From: Aquilaria yunnanensis | Taxonomy: Eukaryota; Streptophyta; Magnoliopsida; Malvales; Thymelaeaceae | Direction of reading: 5' to 3' | Length of the DNA: 64,000 nucleotides | NCBI GenBank assembly: GCA_039654915.1 | Contig: CM077600.1 | Span: 34,915,992 to 34,979,991 of the forward strand | Part shown: positions 49,401 through 64,000 of the stretch, in pieces | How positions within the stretch are numbered: the stretch's first letter is position 1 | How the letters are laid out: every line of letters starts with the position of its first letter | Program-made: the position numbers and the translations under genes | Notes under the pieces: generated by a model | Database searches by the model: none | Told to the model about the DNA's origin: nothing | The model's input: only the letters and a program-made list of their open reading frames with translations

Positions 49401-49900
49401 GTCTCCACTTCATTCCATCTGTTAAAATACAATTTTCACGTAAAAATATATTTGTTTCATATTAGCAGACAAATGTTTTTCTTTTTTGGGTTAAACCCAC
49501 CACCGACGAAAGCTACTACCAGATGCAACCTATCATCGCGTAATAAGATTTTCTAAAAAAGCAATATAATATTCAGGCAAAAATATGTCTACTTTAAAAA
49601 ATAAACGCTTTCAGGATAGGAATACGCTGCAAATATGAAGGGCTCGATTAAAATGCTGCCAACAGCCTCCGAGCCTTGGTTCTTTTGCTTTTCAAGCTAC
49701 ATGAACTTGTAAATTTGTGACTGAAGCAAGACCTTAGGTTCTTCTGCGGTTTGATGTAAATCACTATCTAAGTTACTTAATCAATCTCCGCGTAATTAAA
49801 CAGAGTGGGGTAAATATGAAAATGGTTCCAGGTAAGTGTTGGGTTGGTCAGATTGGCTTCAAAGTTAAGGCAAATCAATGAAATGCATAAAAAATAACGT
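43408..49900. other. Long AT-rich gene-free region
   Basis: No gene is supportable over about 6.5 kb. It contains diverged repeated phrases such as 'ttttaatgagacccaaattaatttg' and 'ccttaaacataaa' (see 46113-47360), a (TTG)n run near 48648-48662 and poly-A/T. The last 600 bp (about 49300-49900) are of mixed composition and probably include the promoter of the receptor kinase gene. Confidence 0.5.
46113..47360. repeat. Diverged ~0.6-kb tandem repeat
   Basis: 46113-46730 and about 46731-47345 share the same order of phrases: a 'gcaa[tc]gtagtg' motif at 46153 and 46769, 'gagacccaaattaatttg', 'gtatatttattagaggta', 'aaatatgtccttaattaaattatatat' and 'ccttaaacataaa'. The offset is 600-616 bp. A weaker third unit follows to about 47650, and related phrases occur at 42470-42560 and 44080-44170, so this is a local repeat family. 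Confidence 0.7.
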
Positions 49901-50040
49901 AGGAAATCCTGTTCAGCCCTTTTGCTTGCCAGTGCTGGCAGTTTGTGTCAGATAGACTGTAGAGCACACTTCTCAACTGTCACCAAGAGCGGCTTGCAGC
50001 TTGCTTGGGAGCTTGAATATTTATTTGTTCTTCGAGTTTC

Positions 50041-55042
<5,002 letters not shown>

Positions 55043-55512
55043 ATTGATCCTTTTACTTCCCTCCCTCACCTTTTTCTATAGTGAGTGAACTTTTTGTTTC
55101 TTTTTTTCAATCTGCCTTCATCTTTTCCACTTACACATAGAGCATAATTTTTTTTCTCCTCACGACACAAAAGAAAAACGTTATCTGCTTAATTACTATG
55201 GAACACATAGTAATCAAGTTGCAGGCAAATAGGTTTATGGTTTTTGTTTTTGTTTTTTTTTTCCTCCTTTGCTTTATGGTTTTCTTTCAACATCAATAAA
55301 TATATATGTTAACACGAGGTTCAAGTCTTCAAGATCAACATGCATATATAAAAGAAACTTCAGTTTCTTCAGGGAGAAGTGAAGGCATATTCTTTTATTG
55401 TGCTCAATAAGGAACAAGTGAACAACCTAATCAAAGAATTGGCAAAATCCTATGGGGCCCTAATCAATTACACTTTGAGTAGAAACTTCTAAAATCAAAG
55501 AATTTGGGGAAA

Positions 55513-55953
55513 TCAAATCCTCTCCAATTTGTCAGCCTTAATTTCCGGGAGCTGAGTGGCCAACATTCGGCGCTCAGCCGTCTTGAAATCGAAGTCACAG
55601 CTATGCTTCTCCGGGTATCGGTGGTCGCTGCAGAAGTCCTGCCCGCACTTGCACTTGAAACCCAACAGCCCCAACTTCTTGTTGCAGGAGCGGCATCTTT
55701 TCTTGCCTATCGCCGGAGCCTCCGCCAGCCGCGGTTGATCAGCCTTCGTCGGAATAGCAGGCTCGGCCTCGACAGCAGTCGATGGCTGCTGCGAAGTTAC
55801 GCGTGGTTTGGCTGTGGCGTTTAGGGTTTTTGAGATCTGTTCCCTAAGGTAGTCGCTGTAGCACTTGGAGCAGAGATTCTTGGTCTCCACGGAACCGTAG
55901 AAGCCGCAGCCCCTCGCGCACAGGGTTCGATCGCTTGGTCCGCTTGCCTCCAT
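55513..55953 (-). CDS. A20/AN1 zinc-finger stress-associated protein (SAP)
   Basis: An intronless gene of 146 residues. The A20 finger (about 9-35) has C-x3-C-x11-C-x2-C in CARGC, CSKC. A Thr/Pro/Ala-rich linker follows. The AN1 finger (about 87-119) contains CRSCNKKLGLLGFKCKCG, FCSDHRYPEKHSC. Plant SAPs with this layout bind ubiquitin and influence abiotic stress tolerance; most lack introns, as here. I chose the Met at 55953 because the A20 finger follows within ten residues as in the family. An upstream in-frame extension exists but is probably leader. The gene is convergent with the receptor kinase gene (about 470 bp between stops). Confidence 0.95.
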   Translation of the reverse strand: MEASGPSDRTLCARGCGFYGSVETKNLCSKCYSDYLREQISKTLNATAKPRVTSQQPSTAVEAEPAIPTKADQPRLAEAPAIGKKRCRSCNKKLGLLGFKCKCGQDFCSDHRYPEKHSCDFDFKTAERRMLATQLPEIKADKLERI

Positions 55954-56092
55954 CGTTCTATAGATCTCCTTCGTTTGATAATTCTGATAATATCGACCGA
56001 TCGGCTGTTGTTGAGAGTAGGAAGAAGAGGGGTTATACGTCGCTGAGTTTGTTATGTACTGAATTGGATGAGCGTGTAGTGGTCCGGTCCGG

Positions 56093-56102
56093 TATTTATA
56101 TA
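56093..56102 (-). promoter_or_regulatory. TATA box of the SAP gene
   Basis: The minus strand reads TATATAAATA about 140 bases upstream of the SAP start codon, a strong match to the plant TATA consensus at a suitable distance. Confidence 0.65.
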
Positions 56103-56249
56103 GCGCCTCGATGGTTTTGCGCCACTCGGACTCGGAGTCCCTTCTCCTTAGGGAGACGGTGGTGAAAGAAACCGGATTCCGAATTTGTATTTTTTTTTTT
56201 TTGAATTTGACCCAACCCAACTCGTTTTCAAATCCAACCACGATTGGGT

Positions 56250-57251
56250 TACAATAAAAAAAAAGTCATATTTAGTCCCCGGTTTAATGACAAAAGTGTT
56301 GGAGATATTGCACGTGGTACACTGAATCTGAGTCTTTTTCTCTCCTTTTCTCAATTTCACAAAATGCTTTGAGTGTTATTTTGGTTGTCTTGAAGGTCTA
56401 AAAAACTTATCAGACACACCCTCCCTATAATTTATATATCTCCTTACACCATGTAGTATTATATAGGTGTTTCCGAGTATCAAGAAAAGAGTCATGTTTA
56501 AATGGGTAATAACATGCTCTTTGCTCATTAGGTTTCCCGTTAAACAAAGAATGCCCCCATGCAATTTCGACTTATAGTAGATATGGTAAAATTGGACTTG
56601 ATTTAATCTTGATTTAACTTGATTTAACTGAAAAAGTTAATAATTCAAATATAACTGTACCCAACCCAAACATGATTTAAGCCAAATTCAAGAAAACTTG
56701 AATCCAAATAACCTGAACCTAAATTAGTGTGATCATAAATAACTTGAGCTCAAAATGATTTGTATATGAAATACCCTAATATCTAAACCCAACAAAATTT
56801 AACTTTAACCCAAAATAATATAAAATATATGTTCGGCTAATTTTTTTTTAAAGTTTTTATAATTTTTTATATTTTGATTATTTATCTAAAATACACACCA
56901 ATCATAACCATACATTTTGAAAAACTTAAGAAACGTTTTTAAATAATTTTTTTAAGGATCTATGGGTTTTGAAGAATAAATCAACAAAATCACATATTTT
57001 GGTTTGTATAGAGGTCTTCTGAAATTTCATGGTAAATTGAGATACCGAAGAAATTTTTCAGGTTTCATGAAGTCAAGTTTATTTTTCTATGTTTATGTAT
57101 GAATGAAAGCAAGTCACTTGACTTCCTTGACATCAATCTATAAATTATTGACAAAAAGATACTTTTAGACTTGTTATTACTTGATCAAGGAAGAAAATAT
57201 TGAAAAGAAAACTTTAAAACTTACAAAATACATAATCATATTGTGCAAGTG

Positions 57252-57311
<60 letters not shown>

Positions 57312-58930
57312 CAAAGAAAAATACAAGTATTCTACCACTTAACAAATCAAAACTAGAAGTTCAAAAGCATCTGCTGGCAATAAAAGAGCCTAGATTATAA
57401 TCAAGTAGACGAGGAAATCTAAAAATTATATGAGTTACATACCCCAAATTTACAAATATTATAGACACCTATACAAATACCTTTTACACACCCTTAAAGA
57501 GCCTCAAGCTTAAAGATCTAAATTCGATAAAAGACTACCACATAATAGAAAAATTTCAAGTAAAAACTCTACAAGGTTGCTTTTCCAACATGCAATTAAT
57601 AATAAATTGATGAAAAAATAAGTTAAAAAGACAGACAGAAGAATAAGACCCCAATAGATTAAACATTGGATTTTGCATGAAATGAAACTACATAAGAAAA
57701 TATATGATCCAAAATGATGTCACAAAATACTGGTAAGAATGCAAGCAACAAAATTGGTTAGGAGAAAAAACCTTTCCAATTGCAAATCATAAAAGATTTT
57801 TTTCATAATGAAATGCCATGAAAAAATTCCAGTATGATGAAAATATTAAGCAATATACCTTGATAAATAAATAAATAAAAATATTGAAGAGAGTGAGGAA
57901 AACTACAAAAATCTGAGCTCCTTAACAAAAGTAACCAAGACATAAAGACTCTCGAGCTACAGAGCTTACAAACCATGTTCAAACTTAATTCTTAGAGCCA
58001 TAATTCACTGCCCAAAGGATCATGATAAGGCATAATCAAGCATTATAAAATATTAACAATAATATTAAATAATCTAAATATACAGTGAAACATAATTATG
58101 ATAATTTTTTATAGTTTTTAATTAAACATATTAAGAACCTAAATTAAACCATACCGAAGATTAGGGGCAGAACTAAAGGAGGCTAATGGGGCCCTAAAAT
58201 TGTTAAATACTTGTAATTTTTTTAAATTTAAATGTAAATGTATTTTAGCCATTCTTTAAAGTTGGTCAAATTTTTTTATAAGAACTATAATTTAGGAAAA
58301 TATTTGTTTTAGTCACTCTTCTATAAAAAACTTGGGTTTGCCACGGTTGAAAATTGAATTTTTTAATTTAAATTTTATTAAAAGTTAAATTGATTTATTC
58401 ATTTCTGCTTATACACCAGTAATCTAAGTAAATCTGATGGGTCAACTTGAATTTAAATTGAAACCCAAATATCCCCATCTGAAGTCATTTAAGGTTGAAA
58501 TTGACCCAACCTGTATTAAATTTGAATAAAAAATAAATCTAATCTGACCTAACCTAAACTTGAAATCCACTCAACTAAAATCAATCTGAACTTAAATAAC
58601 TCAACTTGGATATGAATTTATGATAACTCAATTAAATTTAAAACTAAATAATCTGACCTAAACCTGACTCGATATGCCTGATTACCATCCATGTTTTGAA
58701 AGTGGTCATAGCTCCAACATTAATTTACTACTAATAGGAGGCGAAGTTGAAAATTAGGAGCACAACCAATACTGTAAAAAATACGAACCATATGATCATG
58801 TTACAAATTTTGGATCACAAAAACATTGAAAGAAAATTTTGTGGATTTTTCTGAGTCGACGGGGGCAAAGCGTTTGATCCACCAAGCTACTATCGTCTAC
58901 CGGGGAACAAATCGTACTGTTTTTTAGTTC
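56250..58930. other. AT-rich intergenic DNA
   Basis: No gene is seen. Two segments with related phrasing, about 56590-56800 ('acccaacccaaacatg', 'aacttgaatccaaataacctgaacc') and about 58440-58690 ('tgacccaacc', 'taacctaaacttgaaatcc'), may be ends of one transposable element, but I could not pair its termini. A long (AT)n tract is at 57254-57308. Confidence 0.45.
57254..57308. repeat. (AT)n microsatellite
   Basis: About 55 bases of uninterrupted AT dinucleotides, likely length-polymorphic and assembly-sensitive. Confidence 0.95.
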
Positions 58931-59106
58931 ATGGGGCGAAGTGTCCAATATGCTTCAGTTTAGGGTCAAAAATTTCAATAACAAAGTTGCCTTCGACTTG
59001 AGTCACTTGACACAGAGTCGATTAAAATCGATTAATACGCTGATCAGCCAGTCGAGGCGAACACAGACGATTCGTCTTTCTTTCTGGCAAAGCAAAGCGA
59101 GCAAGA

Positions 59107-62069
59107 ATGGATCCGCAGCTGACGGAGTTGTCTCAGCTCTTCGAGCGATTCAAGGCAGCCTTCATCAGGAACGACTACGATACTTGCACCAATCTCCTCT
59201 CTCAGCTCAAGGTTCGCTTCTGTTCTCTCACTAGTCCGATAACCTATCAAATAACTGAAACTAGCTTCCGATTGACCTTTTTTATCCTAGTATTGGGCGC
59301 CAACTGGAGTAAGATGTTTGTTTTTATTGATTCATGCTCAAGTGTCTGTAATTCCCTGCCCGGGGATGAATTAATCGCTTGGATTCACGATTAGGGTTTT
59401 ACAGTATTGGTTAAGATGTGGGTTTCTCTTTCCTTCCCTCATATTTTTCTCTTTCTCTCTCATCTGTGTTCTAATGCTTTCCCCCGTTTTCTATTATCAA
59501 CTTGTTGTGTTTTGCAGGTTTGTTTTTTTTTTTTTTTGTTTCCCTGGCTTTGGGTTGATGGATCTGTCACTGATCGAATATGATGAGAAGCTTGTGTTTG
59601 GAGGTTGTGTCGATCGAGTGATATGGGTGCCTGGGGTTTTGTCTTATTATACGGTCTTTGTTTCTGAATGGGACTTTTAGGTCTTAAATTTGTTTTTGGA
59701 TAAATGGACACTTAATTGTTGCTCCTGCTGTTGGTGGCAAAATGGGTTGCTACTAATTTATGTTTTTCTTTCAGGTTATGCTGACTAAGTTCAGGAGCCT
59801 TCCCCCGCTTTTTGAGAGTACACCCAATGCAATCCATGAACTGACACTAGCCAGTATGTGTTTTTCATGATTTTCTTTGTAGACAATATTTTTCATTTCA
59901 TCTTGTTGAGATTGCATTTGAATGCTGGTAGAATTCCTGTTCTCAAGTGATAGATGATACTCTATAAGTTATGCATAAGATTGCCAACTGAAGTCTGTCG
60001 AAGAAATTCTCACTCAATTAGAGAAGATGAAATATGCTAGGTTCTTGAATGCTAAAGATATATTGAAACAAAATTGGAAAGCATTTTACTCTTTTTTTTT
60101 TTTTTTTTCTTTTTAACAGTAAAGACTGGTGAAAATGTTGTTTCATCTTGCAAATCAGATCTAGAGAGCTGATGTCGTTGGCTTATATGCATGATTCTCA
60201 TAGTTATGAAAGTTTTGTCACAAGGAGTTGAATTTCTGATCTGATATAAGATTGCATGTGCAATTAGGAAAAATAATTATTGGTATCTAGTGGACTTGTG
60301 TTCAAATTATAGGATGATTATAGTTTTGATTTATTTTGTTTATTCGGTTTGGCATATGCAGGGGAAATTTATGAGCACGCTGTAGTCCTTAGTGTGAAGC
60401 TTGAAGATCAAGATGCTTTTGAGAGAGATTTCTTTCAGTTGAAACCGTACTACACTGATGCTGTGTGAGTAGGTGTTCATGTGAATTTATATTCCGGAAG
60501 GAAGATGGTGATTTAACATTACGCTATGACAAGTGTGCATGATAGATTTAATTTCCAAGTTCATTTACATTTGATGAATCTGATATTTATCATCCGATTG
60601 CATGGCTATAATTTGCATACTTAGTTTTTCAGAGCAGTTTTTTCCTGGAAAATTTGGTCTTTAACCCAAATGGATGAAGAAAAATTAAGATGATATATCA
60701 TGCTAGAATGCTTAGAAATTTTTGGTATTCTTCAGGAGGAATATTAAGGAATGCCATGCTATGACCAAGCCAAATTTAGGGATCAGGTTCAGTAGCATAC
60801 CTGTCTCCATGTTGCCACTGGGGGCAAAATGTCACTGTTTTTACATATTTTGAGCATACTGTGTCTAGTAAGGATTTGTTTTTGATATGCATTCTGCCAG
60901 CTTGGGCTTATTACATGTATGCTTTATGTTCTGCATTCAAGCATTGAGTTATTCAAGAAAGATGATATTTAGGCACTCAGTTGTTTGAAATTACTTTTCC
61001 TGTCTTTAGTAGTTATGGGTTCACCACTTATGTCTGTTGTGCTTTGGTAAGTTTAGAAAACTGACAGTACGATGCTAATAATCTGTTCTTGTTTTGATGG
61101 TCCAGGAGATCTCTTCCACCTTCTGCACAGGAATACCCAATCTTAGGTCTCAACCTCTTGAGACTACTGGTTCAGAACCGAATTGCTGAGTTCCATACAG
61201 AGCTGGAATTGCTCTCGCCTGCTGCTCTTGAGAATCCATGCATTAAACATGCTGTTGAGTTAGAGCAATCTTTTATGGAAGGTGCTTACAACCGTGTATT
61301 GAGCGCTAGACAAACTGCTCCTCATGAAACGTATGTCCATTTCATGGATCTTCTGGCAAAGACTGTGAGGTAAGCAGGGTCTTGGGTTTGTAGTTATCAC
61401 TCCATGTGGGCATGAAATGTAAGATAAAGCACCTAGCTCGCTGTATTAAATTGTGAGCAGCAACTTGATGGGACTTGATGTTATTGTAAATCTAGTCTGT
61501 GGCTGTGGTTCTCTTTATAGGTACCATCTGGGTTATGATTTTCTGTTATCCTGATTAAAGATGCAATCTTTGTTTGATTTGGTCTTTAATGCTAGCGAAT
61601 TTATCTGCTTTGTCATGTGTTCTGGCGGAATTTATTTTTTAGTTTCATTTTACATGGCATCTGTAATTTGTAGAGATGAGATAGCGGGATGCAGTGAGAA
61701 GGCATATGACTTTCTTTCTATCAAAGATGCCCAACAGATGCTCTTGTTCACTTCTAGCCAAGAGCTTCTAGAGTATGTCAAGGAGGTAAATGTTGTTTCC
61801 AGCTGAACTTGTATGGAAATTTTCTTTTATCACAACAATTAACCTGAGTTGAGAAAATGCAAAGCACCATGGTTTACCACCCAATTCTTTGGCATGACCT
61901 ATAATTGTCATACTTGCTTCATTCACAGGAGCATCCAGAATGGGAAGCAAGGGAAGGGTGTGTCTTCTTCCAGAAGGCAAAAGAATCAGCACCTTGCAAG
62001 GAGATCCCTTCGCTGCAACTCATAAACCAAACGCTTAGTTATGCAAGAGAACTGGAGCGGATTGTGTGA
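59107..62069 (+). CDS. RPN12: 26S proteasome lid subunit RPN12 (PSMD8 homologue)
   Basis: Six exons: 59107-59211, 59775-59853, 60362-60464, 61106-61369, 61674-61785 and 61929-62069, all GT-AG, encode 267 residues, the same length as Arabidopsis RPN12a. The N-terminal helical repeats (LTELSQLFERFKAAF, FRSLPPLFESTPNAIHELTL, EIYEHAVVLSVKLEDQDAFE) lead to a C-terminal PCI/winged-helix region (RDEIAGCSEKAYDFLSIKDA, MLLFTSSQELLEYVKEE, EWEAREGCVFFQK). RPN12 closes the regulatory-particle lid and is needed for ubiquitin-dependent proteolysis. In Arabidopsis, rpn12a mutants have altered cytokinin responses. The gene looks intact, with no upstream in-frame Met close by. Confidence 0.96.
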
Positions 62070-63024
62070 GCTAAGTTTGTTCTGGAATATGCACCCTCGT
62101 AGACAAGTTTGTTTCTGAGAACTGGTTCTCGTTCGTCCCTGATTTTGGAATATAACAATTGTTTGATGCCATGACTTTACTCAATTCACCTTATTCTAAC
62201 TTGCTGCAGTTATAGATCACTGCTGTTGCTGTGTTCACTATCACCCATTTGCAATTCATTCTTGCCTCGTTCTCTTTCATGTTTCTCTCACGTCACGTGC
62301 CTTTGAAATCTTGGATGTCAATTGTACTGTATAGCTGCTTCAAGGGAAGAAGAATGTCCTATATCCTTGTGTGCGGAAGAAAAAATGTCTTAATAACTCT
62401 ACAAACACAACTGTGTCAATTGTCTTGAGAACGACTTGAGCAGCCGGCTGAATTGAATAGGTTTGTAATGATCAATTCATGCTGCAACTTGATGCAAGCA
62501 CTATTGCTTGATGTGGGAGGTGGGTTGAATAGTGTGGATTGTTGGAATCACTTCTTTTGATTTTCTTTATCCTTGAGAGATCTGCATAATGCTGCAACTT
62601 GATGCAAGCACTAAAATAATCACCAAAAAATTACTTTTTATTAACTTATATATATATTCTATTTAGCTAATAGCACAGAAAAGTGATTATTTTTTATATA
62701 TAATGATTATTTGCAAAACTTGTATACCAATTGAAACACTACATTTTAAGAACATGAGAACACACTTCAAATATATGTTTTTTCAAAAGTCGAGTAACTC
62801 TTTTTGATTTTTCTTTCTTTATGATGGAAAAGGAAAAAAAGCATAAAAAGTGATCTATTTTTAAATGAATGTGATTTAGGTGATTATTGGATAAATAGAT
62901 TATTAGCTTTTAAATAACATTGGTGCTAAGCAAAAACAAAAAAAAAAAAAAAAAAAGAAGCAAAATCTACAATATTTAATTAGTTAAGTGGTTAATTAAT
63001 CTAAGATGAATGAGTCTTAAATAA

Positions 63025-63315
63025 GGAAAAAGAACATATTGAGTCCTAAAACTTTGATCATTTTTCTATTTAAGTTCTAAAACTTTGTAGGTTTCTATTT
63101 GAATTCTAAAATTGTCAAACTTGTAAACAATTAGTTTTAAATCGTTAGTCACCTGTTTTGGGGTTAATTTTAGAATTAACTGTTCATATGTTTTGCGAGT
63201 TTATGACTCAAATAGAAATTCAAAAAAATTTAGGACTTAAATAAAAATTTATAAAGTTTTATGACTTAAATAGAAAAAGTTACAAGAGATCTATTAGTGA
63301 AAGTGGTCTTTTTCC
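63025..63315. mobile_element. Long-TIR foldback element (MITE-like)
   Basis: About 291 bp whose left half (GGAAAAAGAACATATTGAG, CTAAAACTTTG, TTCTATTTGAATTCTAAAAT) is an imperfect inverted copy of the right half (ending TTTTTCC). I could not identify a convincing target duplication. A partial relative lies at 63594-63762. Non-coding. Confidence 0.65.
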
Positions 63316-63593
63316 TGACTTTTATCTTGTTGCGTTTCAAAACCTTTCAGGAAAATACCAGTTTGTCTTTCACTGCTTTTTCTTCCAAATGATTTTTGAA
63401 ATTGATCCTTCACTTTCTTACAGTGAGAAGAATAAGCATTTTGTTTTTCAATTTTTCAAAGAAGATACAATATTTTTTTTGTTTAAGCATTGAATGATAA
63501 AAATTATATTTAAAATTTTTAATTTTTTAAAAATAATATATATATTTAGGTTTTTTTTCTAAATTTGAATGATATAAAAAATTGCAAACAAGT

Positions 63594-63762
63594 CAGGAAA
63601 AATCACTTTCAGTCCTAATTTTTTTATAACTTTTGTATTTAAGTATTAAAACTTTACAAATTTTTATTTAAGTCCTAAAACATTGTAAATTTTTATTTGA
63701 ATCCTAAAACTTGAAAAATGTGTAAACAGTTAGTCATAAAATTAACCCCAAAATAGGTACAA
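63594..63762. mobile_element. Half-copy of the 63025-63315 foldback element
   Basis: Starts with GGAAAAATCACTTTCAGTCC and repeats the 'taagtcctaaaac...tttttatttgaatcctaaaac...aaccccaaaata' order of one arm of the neighbouring element, then stops. The other arm is missing. Confidence 0.6.
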
Positions 63763-64000
63763 ATGGTTGGTAAACCCTATTTTATGTCTTTAGACTTACG
63801 TAACTAGAATTGGACATCTTCTTGCATGTGTCTGCTAGACTATGAAGTACTTCGGATATCAACTAGAAACCTTAATTAAACCTTAATGTAGCATGTCAAA
63901 AGAGTTGAGAACTAGTTATTCGAAAACAGAAACAAAAACTATATGCATATCCATTTAAAAATGGCTTCCAATCGGTTGCGGAGAAAAACTATTAAGAAAA

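Larger units (their letters stand above)
62070..64000. other. 3' flank of RPN12 and AT-rich intergenic DNA
   Basis: The first few hundred bases probably contain the RPN12 3' leader. A short direct repeat 'aatgctgcaacttgatgcaagcacta' occurs near 62477 and 62588. No further gene is seen. MITE-like palindromes occupy about 63025-63315 and 63594-63762. Confidence 0.5.

Noticed and set aside
55954..56241. In-frame N-terminal extension of the SAP protein
   Set aside because: The extension includes the TATA box region and has no similarity to SAP proteins.

Overview
This is nuclear DNA of a flowering plant. The genes are intron-rich with GT-AG splice sites, degenerate CCCTAAA-type repeats are present, and there are Stowaway-, Tourist- and Mutator-type MITEs plus a Ty3/gypsy (Athila-like) remnant. 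Every recognisable protein belongs to a land-plant family. Intergenic DNA is very AT-rich and coding regions lack the high GC3 typical of grasses. The MITE mix and protein flavour would suit a non-grass monocot, but I cannot name the species from sequence alone.

Layout. 1-25 kb is a repeat-rich, duplicated region. It holds one apparently intact NAC transcription factor gene of the BEARSKIN type (12301-16723, minus), a broken copy of its last two exons (2293-3386, minus), a decayed fragment of a TFIIIC subunit gene (19011-21962, minus), and two copies of an unusual block in which degenerate CCCTAA repeats pass into a ~22-bp minisatellite (9.3-11.6 kb and 22.2-25.0 kb). 25.8-34.6 kb holds two convergent housekeeping or regulatory genes: a VPS9A-type Rab5 exchange factor (25801-31264, plus) and a PHD-finger protein of the At1g33420/MS1/MMD1 family (31456-34554, minus). 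35.7-49.9 kb is gene-free, with a near-perfect ~320-bp tandem duplication, an Athila-like retrotransposon remnant, microsatellites, a Tourist-like MITE and a diverged ~0.6-kb tandem repeat. 50.0-62.1 kb holds three genes: an HPCA1-like LRR receptor kinase (50041-55042, plus, 19 exons), an intronless A20/AN1 stress-associated protein (55513-55953, minus) and the 26S proteasome lid subunit RPN12 (59107-62069, plus). The rest is AT-rich intergenic DNA with MITE-like palindromes.

The genes are independent plant loci and do not form a pathway or cluster. I found no sign of a new multi-gene system. The more unusual content is structural: the twin CCCTAA/minisatellite blocks next to a duplicated NAC gene, several elements with visible target-site duplications, a GC-AG intron in the VPS9A gene, and a compact linker in its protein. 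Exon boundaries were worked out by hand from reading frame, family similarity and splice consensus. Three of the spliced models (NAC 366 aa, PHD 711 aa, RPN12 267 aa) have lengths normal for their families. The VPS9A-like model (379 aa) is clearly shorter than Arabidopsis VPS9A.
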